A stretch of DNA of 64,000 nucleotides from Hydra vulgaris (Eukaryota > Cnidaria > Hydrozoa > Anthoathecata > Hydridae), in contig NC_088922.1 in assembly GCF_038396675.1 (NCBI RefSeq), positions 15,548,501 through 15,612,500 of the forward strand, given 5' to 3'. Numbering within the stretch: position 1 is the first letter of the stretch; the number at the start of each line of letters is the position of its first letter. A model generated the notes under the pieces. That model saw only the letters and a program-made list of their open reading frames with translations. It made no database searches and was not told the DNA's origin. This document shows, piece after piece, positions 25,884-36,745 of this stretch. A program made the translations under genes and the position numbers.

Positions 25884-26722
25884 ATGGACACAATATTAAG
25901 CAAAACCAATGGTGCAGCAAAAAAAGGAAGCTAAAATGACAAGAAGAATGTGTTGCTAAAAGTTCCAAATTAACAAATTTTCTAAAACCAGTTGAAAAGA
26001 AATCGGATGATCAATGTACGTCAAAAGGTGAAGATGAATCACATGACTTAGAAAACAATGAAAGCAATCACATCAGAGATAATATTCAAGACGATTCTAA
26101 AGAGGATAAAATATTACATCATTGCGGTGAAGATTTAAGTAAAAATACAACAAATTTAGATAAAAAAAGATATAAATAATAACTCTAAGAGTGGTCCCAG
26201 TGAGTACGGTACGTTTTTCAAACGTTCTTTGAACGTTTTTATTAGGTTTAAGCCTAAAAAAAACGTCTAAGGAACGTTTTAAAAACGTACTGTGCCCACT
26301 GTGGTGGATTATTTTCCACTGAAATTGCAGTTTTCAGAACAAAATATTAACAGATAATGTTTAAAAAAAAGGTTTTAAAATCAGACTTCTGTTGGCTACA
26401 AGGACCTTTTAAGCAAGGTTTATCAAAAAATAATCGTAAGTTTTCCAAATAATTTTATAGAACTTCAACAATGTATGGAACGGTTAGGAGGTTATGGCTT
26501 CATCAAAACTGGCAAACTCGGGGAATTAAAGACTGGCAAGGTCTTTCAAAAAAATTAAAAGAACTGGAAAAAAGTCAGCATCATATGCAATCATATTGTA
26601 TACATTATAAGTGGAAACAAAACGAAACAATTTATAAAAGCTTAGAAGAGAAACTTCGATACGAATCAAAATTTTGGGTACAAGTGTTAGAGCGACTTGT
26701 TAATATAACATTGCTAATGTAA
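25884..26722 (+). pseudogene. hAT transposase N-terminal part (ZMYM-type), separate copy
   Basis: The start region (25915-26180) is basic and then acidic: KRKLKCQEECVAKSSKLTNF, LKPVEKK, and a Glu/Asn-rich spacer. This matches the KRKS...K...FLKP N-terminus of the clade. A 108-bp MITE interrupts it at 26196. Downstream, 26390-26720 reads DFCWLQGPFKQG and then WQTRGIKDWQGLSKKLKELE and KSQHHMQSYCIHYKWKQNE, the TTF/ZMYM-type module (F...GF.DWK.L...L..HE.S..H......W). No catalytic core follows; a 2.2-kb hAT-like element begins at 26797. The catalytic piece at 23.5-24.8 kb lies upstream on the same strand, so the two are not one simple gene. Confidence 0.6.
26196..26303. mobile_element. 108-bp MITE with CCCAGTG ends
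   Basis: The left arm CCCAGTGAGTACGGTACGTT and the inverted right arm CCACAGTGGGCACAGTACGT match over about 40 bp, including TTTTTNAAACGTTC. The centre is ATTAGGTTTAAGCCTAA. GTGGT occurs on both sides of the element and may be a 5-bp target duplication. It is inserted in the hAT N-terminal relic, so it is younger than that copy. Confidence 0.65.
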
Positions 26723-26796
26723 CTTATTAAAAATTGTTTAGCCTTCCACAATGGTAATTTTTCAACCCAAGTACATCTTTAATCAAAATATGACAC

Positions 26797-28957
26797 CAGG
26801 GGCGTATCTAGGAAATGTCTACTGTGTAGTTGGACGTATCCAAAAAAAATTAGATAAAAGTTATTCAACTTCAAAAAAAGTTTTACTATACACATAACAA
26901 TTAAAAGCAAACAACAGCAAAAACTAAACAAATTATGCACAGTTAATTATCTGAAACGGTTGGAAAGAAATTAAAAATTAAAATACGTAACAGAATTCCG
27001 GTTTTATAATTTTGCAATCATTAAAAAAAAAACAATTTAAATATTTTGATGGAGGTTGAACTAACTTTTGAGTTGTATAGCATAATTAGAAACTTGAATT
27101 GCCATTTTTTTAATTTTGTTATATTGAACTTTATTATTTAAATATTTTCTCTAATTAGTTTAAAAAAAATCAAAATAATTTTCAGTTTATACAAATTTTG
27201 GACTTCCCTTTTAACGTACACAGAGAATAAAATTTTATCAAATTTAATTGTTCAAACTATTATCAGGAGGCAAAATTAGCTAAGAACAACAAGTATACAT
27301 TAAAATATATCAATGGACATCCCCAGTTTTTTTACATAAGATTGCGTATTTTTTTATTAACTTTCATTTTGAATTATAAATATGAATGAAAAAGTTTTAG
27401 ATATTAAAAATTAAATTCGGACTGTCCTTTCAATATTATCCCCTTAAAATATACCCGCTTACTTCGATATGGCGCTTAATTAGCAAGTTTACATAGTACT
27501 TCAAACAAAATACGAATTGAAGTTAATGGTGTATAATTTTCTTTATCATAATATCCTTTAGATACAAGAAAGGAAGACAGAAAAATGATACAAGAAGAAG
27601 CTATTTAAAATTGCATCGATAAAAACTAATCTTTGCTCTTTGGCGTTCTAAAATAATCGAGCATTTGTGACAAGAAAATAGAGTTTCTATACCCAGATTA
27701 TGGATTTATTAAGTATAAATTATTATATAACCAAATTGATTATCCCTGTACAAGACTTCTGAAAATTATTATCCTCGTTGTTTTTAAAAGGGCCTTTTCT
27801 TCTTAAGTAATGAAAGAATTTTAAATGTTTTGCTCTTTTCTACATAGTATTTTAATAAAAGCTATTATCGCTATATATAGTTATCACTGTCCCTTTGCTA
27901 GACCATCAGAGTACTGAGTTTAATACAATTTTTGATGATGCAACTTTAAAGTGTTATAAAGCACCTGTCTTTTAGTTTCTTCGTTCTAATCTTTAGTTTC
28001 TTCAAAAACGAATGAAGATATTCCGTGTTCTTATTATACTAGTTCTTATTATTTATTATTGCTGAATCAAAGGCTTCATTACCTGAGTTATACCTGTGAA
28101 AAATTTGGTTAAATTTCACTTAACTGGCTGAATTTCAAAAATGAGCTCCATTCTAATAATACTGTTTTAATAACAAGTTTTTAGCAAGTTGTTACAAATA
28201 CTTGTGAAATGAGTTTTAATAACAATTCAAATAATTTCAAAAATTGTCTAGTCTACCTTCTGTTAAGCTGCTATTTTCATAGCCAGACATATTTGTAAAA
28301 ACATTATTTGGCATTGTACAGTTATTACAATAAGTTTTTTGACTCTTTGTAAGTATTTATAAAGTTTATTATCAAAAATTTATTTTCAAAAATTTATTAT
28401 CAAAAGTTTATTATCAAAAATTTATTATCAAAAGTTTATTTTCAAAAAAGTTTATTATCAAAAATTATTTACAAAATTGTATAAAAAATTTACACAAAAA
28501 AATTAATTTTTTTTTTCTTTGTGAGTCATTATGAACTTGTGAATAAATAAACAGGTTTGTTTCCAGATAGTTAATAATAAAAGCCTTTGTCTATTGTACT
28601 TTATAATTTTGATTTTGTTATAAATAAATCTTGTAAAATCTTGCGCCTATTATTTACAATTTGATTTTTATCTTTTATGGTAATATCGTCGTCTAAAAAT
28701 TTTCCAACAGAAATCTTGTAACCTGCATATATTATACATTGCATCAACTAAATATTTTCAAAAAATATTTTTCTTAGTTTGCAAAAATCATATTTACAGC
28801 TTTAGTGGCCATTTTAGCAATACTATGAGTCATTTAAAGAATTATTGAAAGATTTTTATAAAAAAACTTGATCGGGTCGATATCAAAAAAAAAAAAAAAA
28901 AGTAGGGGCAGGGGGCAAACTTTTTTTTGGACAAAAAATTTACTACACACGTCCCTG
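26797..28957. mobile_element. 2.2-kb non-autonomous hAT-like element
   Basis: The left end CAGGGGCGTATCTAGGAAAT and inverted right end CAGGGACGTGTGTAGTAAAT match at 15 of 20 positions. CAGGGGCGTATCTAGG is a classic hAT-type terminus. TGACAC stands on both sides (26791-26796 and 28958-28963); with a 2-base uncertainty at the right end this becomes a 7-of-8 match for an 8-bp target duplication. The interior is AT-rich with no transposase motif. Confidence 0.55.
28365..28465. repeat. 18-bp tandem repeat
   Basis: Units of AAAATTTATTATCAAAAG recur about five times with small changes, inside the hAT-like element. Confidence 0.85.
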
Positions 28958-29611
28958 TGACACTGTTATGAAACAAGTTTTGAACATGCTCCATGGAACT
29001 TTTAAATATTTAAATAATTAAAAAGAATTAAAATAAAATATAAAAACTTTGAGGGATGATATGTGTTTGCTGGGTATAATGGTATGATTTCCTTTTTTAT
29101 TTGAATATTTTCATTTATTATTAAAACGCTATGTTCGTGACTAAATGTTTTTGTGTGTGCGTGACACGTTTTTATTTGTGAATGTTATTGAAAAATATTT
29201 TTTGTTTATTTATTGTTATTTTTTAATGAAATAATTATATAACTTTTCATTATTTTATTGTGATTATTGATATTAAGATGTATCAATATAATATTTATTA
29301 AATCATTGTTACTTTTTTTGCCGTAGTTGTTTTAGTTACATGATAGGTTGTTACGTTTTGTCAGTACATAACTTTTTGTAGCTTTCCTGTGTGTGCATAA
29401 TATTCAATTGGTGTTTTAAAATTGATATTGGTTTATTATTATATAATTTTCTTATTATTCTTATAATTGTTAATTTATCATCATTATAATTATCATTATT
29501 ATTGGTATTATTAATACTATTTCATGGTATTTACTTAAGATTAGTTTTTAACTACGTGTAAATGACCTCGATTGTAAGATCTTTTATCAAAATATATTGA
29601 TTGATTTATTG
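28958..29611 (+). other. Non-coding; right part resembles a LINE 3' end
   Basis: The last 100 bp carry ATGGTATTTACTTAAGATTA and end in TTGATTGATTTATTGG, similar in layout to 15781-15899. No coding remains upstream. Confidence 0.35.
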
Positions 29612-29795
29612 GATTATATAAAAAAACATCAAATCTGCTTGAAAAGAATAATATAAAATTAAATAAATGTAGAGGGCAAGCTTACGATGAAGCAAATGTT
29701 GTGCGTGGAGCTTACAATGGTGTTCAGTCGCTTCTTAAACAAGATGAATCTAAAGCCACATATCTACATTGCGCAGTTATATCTACATTGCGCAA
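29612..29795 (+). pseudogene. hAT transposase fragment with RGQ-YD motif
   Basis: One frame reads LNKCRGQAYDEANVVRGAYN followed by GVQSLLKQDESKA and TYLHCA, matching the clade's CRGQGYDGAxxMxGxYNGVQ...A.YIHCxAH block around the second catalytic region. Only about 50 codons remain. The dispersed repeat at 29805 starts just after HCA, so insertion of that repeat or a deletion removed the rest. Confidence 0.7.
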
Positions 29796-29804
29796 ATTTT
29801 TTAT

Positions 29805-30055
29805 GGGTATTGTGGTTTGTCCTCCTCCGGCTAATTGCCATACAGAGGCCACATACCCGGGCAAGCGAAGACAAGTTCAGCTCACTAAAGAGCATCATCA
29901 CCCGCTTCTCTGACCAAGAGTAAGTGAGTTTAGGAATAACGAAGAAAATTTAAGTGAAAGTCAGAAGAAGTCTGGTTAGAAAGATAGCATTGAGAAAGCG
30001 GACAGATATTGCACGAGATGTTAGAATGTGCAATTCATACACTACACATAATTGG
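29805..30055 (+). repeat. Dispersed short repeat, copy A
   Basis: It starts GGTATTGTGGTTTGTCCTCC, has CCACATACCC about 45 bp later (a hairpin with the start), then AGCTCACTAAAGAGCATCAT, GACCAAGAGTAAGTGA and a tail with GCGGACAGATATT and TTAGAATGTGCAATT. Copies B and C lie at 36270 and 36634. No protein was recognised. Size and structure suggest a SINE or other short non-autonomous element. Confidence 0.65.
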
Positions 30056-30104
30056 TATAAGCAACTTATTGTGCACAATAAAAAAATTTTATAGTGTACT
30101 TGAT

Positions 30105-31240
30105 CTGGTATTCAAAACAATTTAAGTTGAAACCACCAATTAAATAGTTTAGTTTGTTTTTTTGGTCAGTTTTTTTTATAACTGTTGCAATTAAATAATT
30201 GTTAAAACATTCAATTACGCCAGAAGGTGGGCGATAGCAACAACTTAAAAGTATATTTTTAGTTTTTTTAGTTAAAAATTCGATTTTTAGAATCTCTTTA
30301 TATATCTCTTTATATCGTCATCAGAAATACACATCAAACCTAGTAAAAAATTGAAAATTTTTATTTGAAAATTTGAAAACCTAGTAAAAAATTGAAAATT
30401 TTCTTTCATATAAATAAGCACACCGCCACCTCGCTTTTTCGCTTTCGCGCAAGTAATATTATTTTAAAACCAGGCAGGTGAATATTTGAATTAGAATTTA
30501 CGTCATCAGAATCGCCATGTTTTGGCTATACAAATTAAATTAAAAATGTTCAGAAAATCTTTCATACATATTAAAAAACTTTCACAATTTTTTTTAGACT
30601 TCTTAAATCAATAAGCAAAACATTTACGGGTCACGCTCTAAGAATTCTTTTATTTCATTTGCTTAGAAAGAAGTGCAATTATTTTGAAATGCACGTGCTT
30701 CGCTAAAATGATATAGATCTGGGTCAGATCTTTTATCAAAAAACTAAGTGATTTCTTTGAAAAAAATTAAATGACATTAATTCAAAATCATTAACTAGAA
30801 CGGAATCCATTTTAGTAATAAAAGAACTCTAAAATTCTAAAATGTTAGAAATAAAAGAATTACTCTTAAAAATCACGCGTTATCAATTTATTGTAAACAA
30901 CTTTCGCATATTTACCTTTTGTTCGTAGTTCTTTAGCTTCTATAAACAATTTCTTTCTTATTTCCGTTGTTCATAATCTTCATTTACGTATATATGATCT
31001 GTCCAGAGTTTTAACTTCGAATAATTTTCCATTATTAAATGTTTATCTTTATAATTTAAGAATTTTACAAGTATAGTTCTGTTTTTAATTTTTCACCATG
31101 TTCTTATTTTCCTATTCGATGTGCTCTTTCGATTACAATACTCTTTTTAAAACCAAGTTTTGAATTCAACTCTTGTATTATTATATCGCTCTCTTGCCAA
31201 GTTTCATTATCACTTTCTTTGATACCACTAATTATATACC
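30105..31240 (-). pseudogene. LINE remnant: ORF1 end plus endonuclease part
   Basis: On the minus strand, 31230-31110 gives SDNETWQESDIIIQELNSKL and then GFKKSIVIERAHRIGK, the ERAHRIGK signature of coiled-coil/RRM-type ORF1 proteins. LWTDHIYVNEDY follows. ORF2 then appears in pieces: NVLLIDLRSL near 30610, ICIAKTW near 30540, PGFK, SKRGGGVLIYMKENFQF near 30430, and CCYRPPSGVIECFNNYL with LIGGFNLNCFEY at 30235-30105. These are the APE-type endonuclease blocks; the usual GDFN reads GGFN. Reverse transcriptase is missing because the element stops at 30105, next to repeat copy A. Confidence 0.7.
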
Positions 31241-32419
31241 ACTATAATTATAACATATAATAATATATCATATAATTGATACATATAGTTATATACCTGA
31301 TATATAATTGATACATATAATTATATGCATATAATTATATAATTGATAGATATAATTACTAATACCACTAATTAATAATAAATTAATACAAATCGGTTTT
31401 GTTTGCGTTTTTTATGTTATTTTGTCTACAGGCCCAAAAATCAAAGTTCTGTACGTCTCGGGTCTTTTTAAAGCACGACACGGTTTTTAAAATTGGGAAT
31501 AAAAATAGCTTCATTAAAATACTGAAGGTTTAGCGAGTATGTAACACAAGACTGCAAACGCTGCCTAATTTTCCTTTTTTTAAGTAACTAAATTTATTTT
31601 AAAAAGTAGCATTGTTGACGTCAACTTGTCTTGACCTCCCCCCTTCCCCGATCAACAAATGTCAAAAATGTTCCGACCCTCTTCCCCCCTATTTTGTTGA
31701 TATAATTTATGAACAGCTGATGCGTCAATAAAAACACTTGTCGAGTGAGAATCGCTATATAGCTTGATTAAAGTTGGTGCAAATGTAGGCTATGGCCAAA
31801 CAAAACTCAGGATAAAACCTCAGTCTGATTGGTTAACTAGTTAAGAATTGAAGCCAGTTTTAGTTTAAATATTGTTAGTTTTTTCCTTCTTATACCTCAA
31901 AACATTACCGATGACTGTGATATATTCGGTCACTATTTTTAAAATTATGGTTAAATAAGTGTTTTACTATGTATTACCAACAACTTTTATTGTAGTTGTT
32001 TTACTGTTACATGTAACACACTCATTTTGTAGTCCAAATTATTGATTTGCTATTTAAAGTGTGGTTTGACTTGGCTTATGCATAGCGGACAAATCTCAGC
32101 ATTTTGTATGGTATACTTTACTGTCAAAATGCATAAAAATGCTAAAAAATAGTTGAAAAGATTTTGTAGGGATACTTACATAAATAAAAAAAATACCTGC
32201 TTCTCTTAAAACAGAAAAACTGTGAGAAAACAAAATATTTTTTAATCGGCTATGACAATTTACTTGAAAAATTCAGATAACTGACCGCTAAAAAGTTTGG
32301 TAGAAAGTCAATCTTTACAGATTAGTTGTTTTTAAACAAAGTTTGTAAAAATAATTTCATAAGCACAAAAAAGGTAAAATCTTTATCTAAAGAGAAAGAT
32401 TTTACCCAATAAACACATG
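31241..32419. other. Non-coding stretch
   Basis: ATATAATTGATACATATA-type repeats fill 31235-31360. A C-rich patch (GACCTCCCCCCTTCCCCG) at about 31632 is flanked by TTGACGTCAA. No gene is recognised. Confidence 0.4.
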
Positions 32420-32531
32420 AACGTCTATTAAATGTTGAAACAGCGTTTCGACATTTAATAGACGTTTGTTAGAAAAAATGTTTAGTTTCGGTTGATCCAT
32501 TCAAACGTTTAGTTTTGGTCGATCCATTCAA
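32420..32531. repeat. 22-bp hairpin followed by a 27-bp direct repeat
   Basis: AACGTCTATTAAATGTTGAA(AC) at 32420-32441 is inverted at 32445-32466 with a 3-base loop and one mismatch. Just after it GTTTAGTTTCGGTTGATCCA and GTTTAGTTTTGGTCGATCCA occur in tandem, each ending TTCAAA. Confidence 0.85.
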
Positions 32532-32734
32532 AATGAAATCCGGAATGACATTTAGAGCAAACAACCATTAAACGTTGAGATTAATTTTATTTTCAATGTT
32601 TTTATATAAGATAATTAAACATAGATAAAGCATTTAGATTTGATCTTTTAAAAATCATATATTAGCATTGAAAATTAACGCTTTTTTATAAAAAACAACA
32701 ACAGAAAGAAAAAGAAAAGACTCTCAGACTCAGA

Positions 32735-33570
32735 TCATTCAAAATACTGTTTATCATCAGCTACAATCTTCTCCCATCTTTCAGGTAGTATGCGGATTCT
32801 ACACTGAAAAAATCTTGGTCTTTTGAGCCAATCCAGCCATCGACCGATTGTTTGGTATCGTCGTAAGAAAATCGCCATGTGTCATCAACCGGAACAAATG
32901 ATAATCGGAGGAGACAACGGTGAATATGGCGGGTGGGGTATTACTTACTATTTGAGGTTCTCCAGATAGTTTTTTACAACATTTGCAACATGGGGTTGTG
33001 AGTCGTCATGTTGAAAAATAACCTTGTCATGTCTTTTGGCGTATTGCGGCCTTTTACCCTTCAATGCTCGGCTCAGCATGATTAAATGTCGTCGGTAGCG
33101 GTCTGCTGTAATTATCTCGTTAAAATCGTTCGGTTTAAGCAGCTCATAATACATTACTCCGAGCTGGTCCCACCAGACACATAGTATGAGCTTAAAACCA
33201 TAAATATTCGGTTTCGTTGTCAATGTTAATGGCTCGCCGGACTTGACACATGCTATTCTAAGCTTAGAATTGTCGTAACGTATCCACTTTTCATCACCAG
33301 TAACAATTCGATAAAGAAAAACATGTCTTTTTTGTCGCGCGAGCAGCTGTTTGAAGGTAAAAAACTATCTTTCAATGTTCCTCGATATCAAATCAAACAA
33401 CACCCAATTTCATTGCTTTCAAATCATTCCCAGTTGTTTTAAACGCCAAGAAACTGTTGGTTGATCGACTCCCGATGTTATTGCAAGCTCTTCATGTGTC
33501 TGGCATGAATCTTTAGTAAGTAATCCACCAGGATGTTCTCCATTTTCGAGGTCAAAATTGCTTTCAGGTA
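32735..33570 (-). pseudogene. mariner transposase, degraded
   Basis: Blocks on the minus strand: a decayed HTH region upstream of 33400; VTGDEKWIRYDNSKLR at about 33285 (first catalytic Asp); LTTKPNIYG, LCVWWDQLGVMYYELLKPND; RYRRHLIMLSRALKGKRPQY; VIFQHDDSQPHVA at about 33005 (second Asp, family HDNARPHVA); then a stop. HPPYSP follows, but the third-Asp motif (PSDxHLF) is lost by frameshift. The end ERWEKIVADDKQYFE and TGA at 32735 is a normal mariner C-terminus. The open part runs from about 33365 to 32948. The CDS is therefore nearly full length, but inactive. Confidence 0.8.
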
Positions 33571-33599
33571 AAATTTATTTCAGTTCGATCGGGTATATA

Positions 33600-35163
33600 C
33601 CTAGTAGTAGTAGATGCTGTAGCCGCCCGAAGACGACGAGTGTGTGTATTAATAACACACTTAGACAGCCGTGTCAGTTTTAATTTTATTTAAAAGGAGC
33701 CAATTGTCTAATTGTGCTTTAAAACTGTTTACTGACTTTGCATTGACTACATCTTTAGGTAGTTTATTCCATGGTTTTGTTATTCTGTTAGTAAAGAATG
33801 AGTGTCTTAAGTTGCACTTTGTTTTTTCGCGTTCAAACCTGACACCGTTTCCTCTAGATAATTGAAAATCATTAGGCTTGAAACCGTTTAAAAAGTCCAC
33901 ATTTTAAATCTTATTTAATAACTTATAAGTCTGGATCAAATCTCCACGAAGTCTGCGTTCACATAATGGGCTGAGGCCAAGAATCTCTAGTCTTTCCTCG
34001 TATTTCATTTTTGCCAGAGTCGGATTGAGTCTCGTAGCCCTGTGTTGAACTTTCTCGAGCAGTTCTATTTCTCCTTTAAGCTGAGGGGACCACACTGGAA
34101 CCGCGAATTCAATTATTGGGCGAACAAACGTCACGTATAAGACTTTAAGAGTCTGCACATCCGGTTTCACAAATGTGTTTTTAATCATTCCCAGCATTTT
34201 ATTTGCCTTCGAGCTGCAAGATATAATTTGCTGTCTCCATTTCATGTTTGCTGAGAAAAATACGCCTAGATCTTTTTGAATAGTAGTTTGTCCTAGGACA
34301 ACATTATCCATAGAATAATCGTGTTTTGGATTGTTACTTCCATAATGTATTATTTCGCATTTTTCTTTATTGAATTTCACTAACCATTCTTTAGACCAGT
34401 CCCAAGCGCTGTTTATATCTCGTTGAAGACTGTTTATTTTCTCTATTGAGTTCACATCGATCATTATTTTGGTGTCATCTGCATAGAGCTTGGCTACATT
34501 TTGTATTCTATCCGGCAGGTCATTTATGAACAAAACAAACAATATCGGGCCAATTACCGATCCCAGCGGAACTCCGCTGTAGATATCGCGCCAGCTCAAA
34601 ACAGTATCACCGTTGACTACGCGTTGCTTTCTATCTTTTAAAAATTCCTCGAACCACTTTAGCAGCTTTCCTGTAATTCCATACGCTTTTAATTTTGAAA
34701 CGAGTCTTTTGTGCGGCACTGTGTCGAAAGCTTTCGCAAAGTCTAAATAAACCACATCTACCGCACGATTCAGTGCGATATTTTCTGTTAAATAATCCAC
34801 AATTTCCATGAGATTTGTCGTGCATGATCTAGATTTAACAAATCCATGTTGACACTTCGATAAAAATTTATTGTTCGTAAAATGTGCCAAAAGTGAGTCT
34901 TTTATTATGCTCTCCAGAATTTTACACGGCACAGAAGTCAGTGATACTGGTCGATAATTATTCGCTTCTAGCTTACTGCCTTTGTTCTTAAAGATTGGGG
35001 TAATGTTCGCAAATTTCCATTGCTTAGGTAGTTCGCTCTTATCAATCGAAGACATAAATATCAATGTGATTGGCATTGCTAGTCCTTCAGCGCAATTTTT
35101 TAAAATGATAGTACTCAATTGATCAACTGAATTACCTGCTGAATTATTAATATAATTTGTCTA
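33600..35163 (-). pseudogene. CR1-like LINE reverse transcriptase, nearly intact, one in-frame stop
   Basis: An open frame of about 415 codons (35163-33904) covers the reverse transcriptase: NNYRPVSLTS at about residue 54 of the 404-residue frame that starts at 35118, VYLDFAKAFDTVPH at 123-136, SGVPLGSVIGPILF at 181-194, and the catalytic KLYADDTKIM at 210-219. The thumb (RPIIEFAVPVWSPQLK, RLEILGLSPLCERRLRGDLI) follows. A single TAA at 33904-33906 separates the last 80 residues in the same frame (VDFLNGFKPND ... FFTNRITKPWNKLPKDVV), which end at 33661. In the usual GVPQGS box the Gln is Leu. The 3' tail has (CTA)n near 33605. The 5' half (endonuclease) is missing; the frame begins next to the hAT element at 35171. 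Confidence 0.85.
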
Positions 35164-35170
35164 TTATATG

Positions 35171-36248
35171 CAAGGGTCTGCGTCTCCTAAAAAATTTATT
35201 TCAATTCCAATACCAAGACAATGCCATTATAGTCTTGAAATGTTTCAAAACATATCAATACTTTTTCAAAGTGGTCTTGTTACATAAAAATAATTTCAAG
35301 AAAATCAAGACTTGACAAGACTTTTCAAGACCAAAAATTAAGTCTTGAAATTGTTTTCTAAATTACAAGACTTATAAATAATAAATAATAATTAATTAAT
35401 AAAATAATAATTAATATATAAAATAAAATAATATATTAATAAAATTAATATATAAAATAAATAAATAAAAATAACAATTAATAAATAATTAACTTACATG
35501 TTATTATATTATTTATTATAATTTTTTTAAATGTTTTATTCATTTATTTAAACTTAATTTTTACGTGCTTAATTTAATCATGGACGTATAAGAGATTATT
35601 CTTATATCTCTTATACGTCCACGATTTAAAGAATTTGCAACGCTGCGCTTTAATGTCTTCAAAAACGTAAAGGCAGTTTTTGCAAACTTATAACTATTTA
35701 AAATGCGGCAATACACATAAAAATAAGAAGAGTGAGTAAAAATTTGGACAATCTAAAACACTCCTTTAATTGAAAGCGTAGTAATTAAACTGTAATACTA
35801 AAATAATTTTTGTGACGTCACAATAGACTAAACACCTCCCTCTCCTTATCACAAAATTTTGCTTCCACCCCCCGCCCACCCCGTGTCTTTCCTTTAATTA
35901 AGGTGACGTATTTATTGATTTTAATCAATAAAGTACGTCACGTTTATTGATTTTAAATCAATTTTCTAATTTAAAGACGTACTTTAATGATTTTAATCAA
36001 TTTTCTAATTTGTGAACTCATCTTAGAAATCTTTCAGGTTGATTAGTCTAGTCTTGATTTAAAAATTACCAAGAAAAGTCTTGTTATTTCTTGAATTACT
36101 GGTTATTTTTTAAGGTTGGTCTTGATTCATTCAAGGCTTTTCAAGACAAGACTGAAATGGTCTTGTCTCGTTTTGTCTCGGTATTGTCTTGTCTTGTCTT
36201 GCTAAAATGAGTTTAACAAGATTTTTTATTTCAAGACGCAGACCCTTA
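35171..36248. mobile_element. 1.08-kb non-autonomous hAT-type element with 8-bp TSD
   Basis: The ends are CAAGGGTCTGCGTCT and its inverse AGACGCAGACCCTTA, 14 of 15 matching. ATTATATG stands immediately outside both ends (35163-35170 and 36249-36256), an exact 8-bp target duplication, diagnostic of hAT-type integration. The interior is rich in AAGAC/GTCTTG words and has a 20-bp hairpin at 35576-35626. TGACGTCA occurs at about 35813. No transposase is encoded. Confidence 0.85.
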
Positions 36249-36261
36249 ATTATATGTTTAA

Positions 36262-36745
36262 TATATACATTGGTATTGTGGTTCATCCTCCTTCGGCTAG
36301 TTGCAATATATAGAGGCCGCATACCAAAGCCCGCAAAGACGAGCTCAGCTCACTAAAGAGCATCATAACCCTCTTTGATGGACCAAGAGTAAGTGATTTT
36401 AAGAAGAACAAAGGATAGTAGAGTGAAAGCCAGTAGAAGTTGAATTTGAAAGGTAGTATAAAGTAGCGGACAGATATTTCACCGGATTTTAGAATGTGCA
36501 ATTATACATTAATCGGTTATAACTAATAAATGTATTTATTACAAGTACAGATATTCTTGGTAGAATATTTGTTGGAATTTAGGAATTTGTATAGAATGTT
36601 TAATATATACATTTGTATTGTGGTAAGAGTATTGGTATTGTGGTTTGTCCTTCGACGGGTAATTGCCGTATAAAGGCCACATACCAAGGCCTGTCAAGAC
36701 GAGTTTAGCTCACTAAAGATTGTTATAACCCGCTGACCCTGGGTT
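36262..36745 (+). repeat. Dispersed short repeat, copies B and C
   Basis: Copy B (about 36270-36530) has GGTATTGTGGTTCATCCTCC, AGCTCACTAAAGAGCATCAT, GACCAAGAGTAAGTGA and TTAGAATGTGCAATT, matching copy A at 29805. Copy C (36634-36745) keeps GGTATTGTGGTTTGTCC to AGCTCACTAAAG and is truncated. Both B and C are preceded by TGTTTAATATATACATT, suggesting local duplication or a common insertion-site preference. Confidence 0.7.

Noticed and set aside
28365..28465. Regular short repeats considered as a CRISPR array
   Set aside because: The 18-bp units are directly tandem without unique spacers, and no cas genes are present. The same applies to the 41-, 54-, 68- and 156-bp repeats.
34631..34825. 64-codon frame inside the CR1-like RT
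   Set aside because: Out-of-phase shadow of the RT frame on the same strand.
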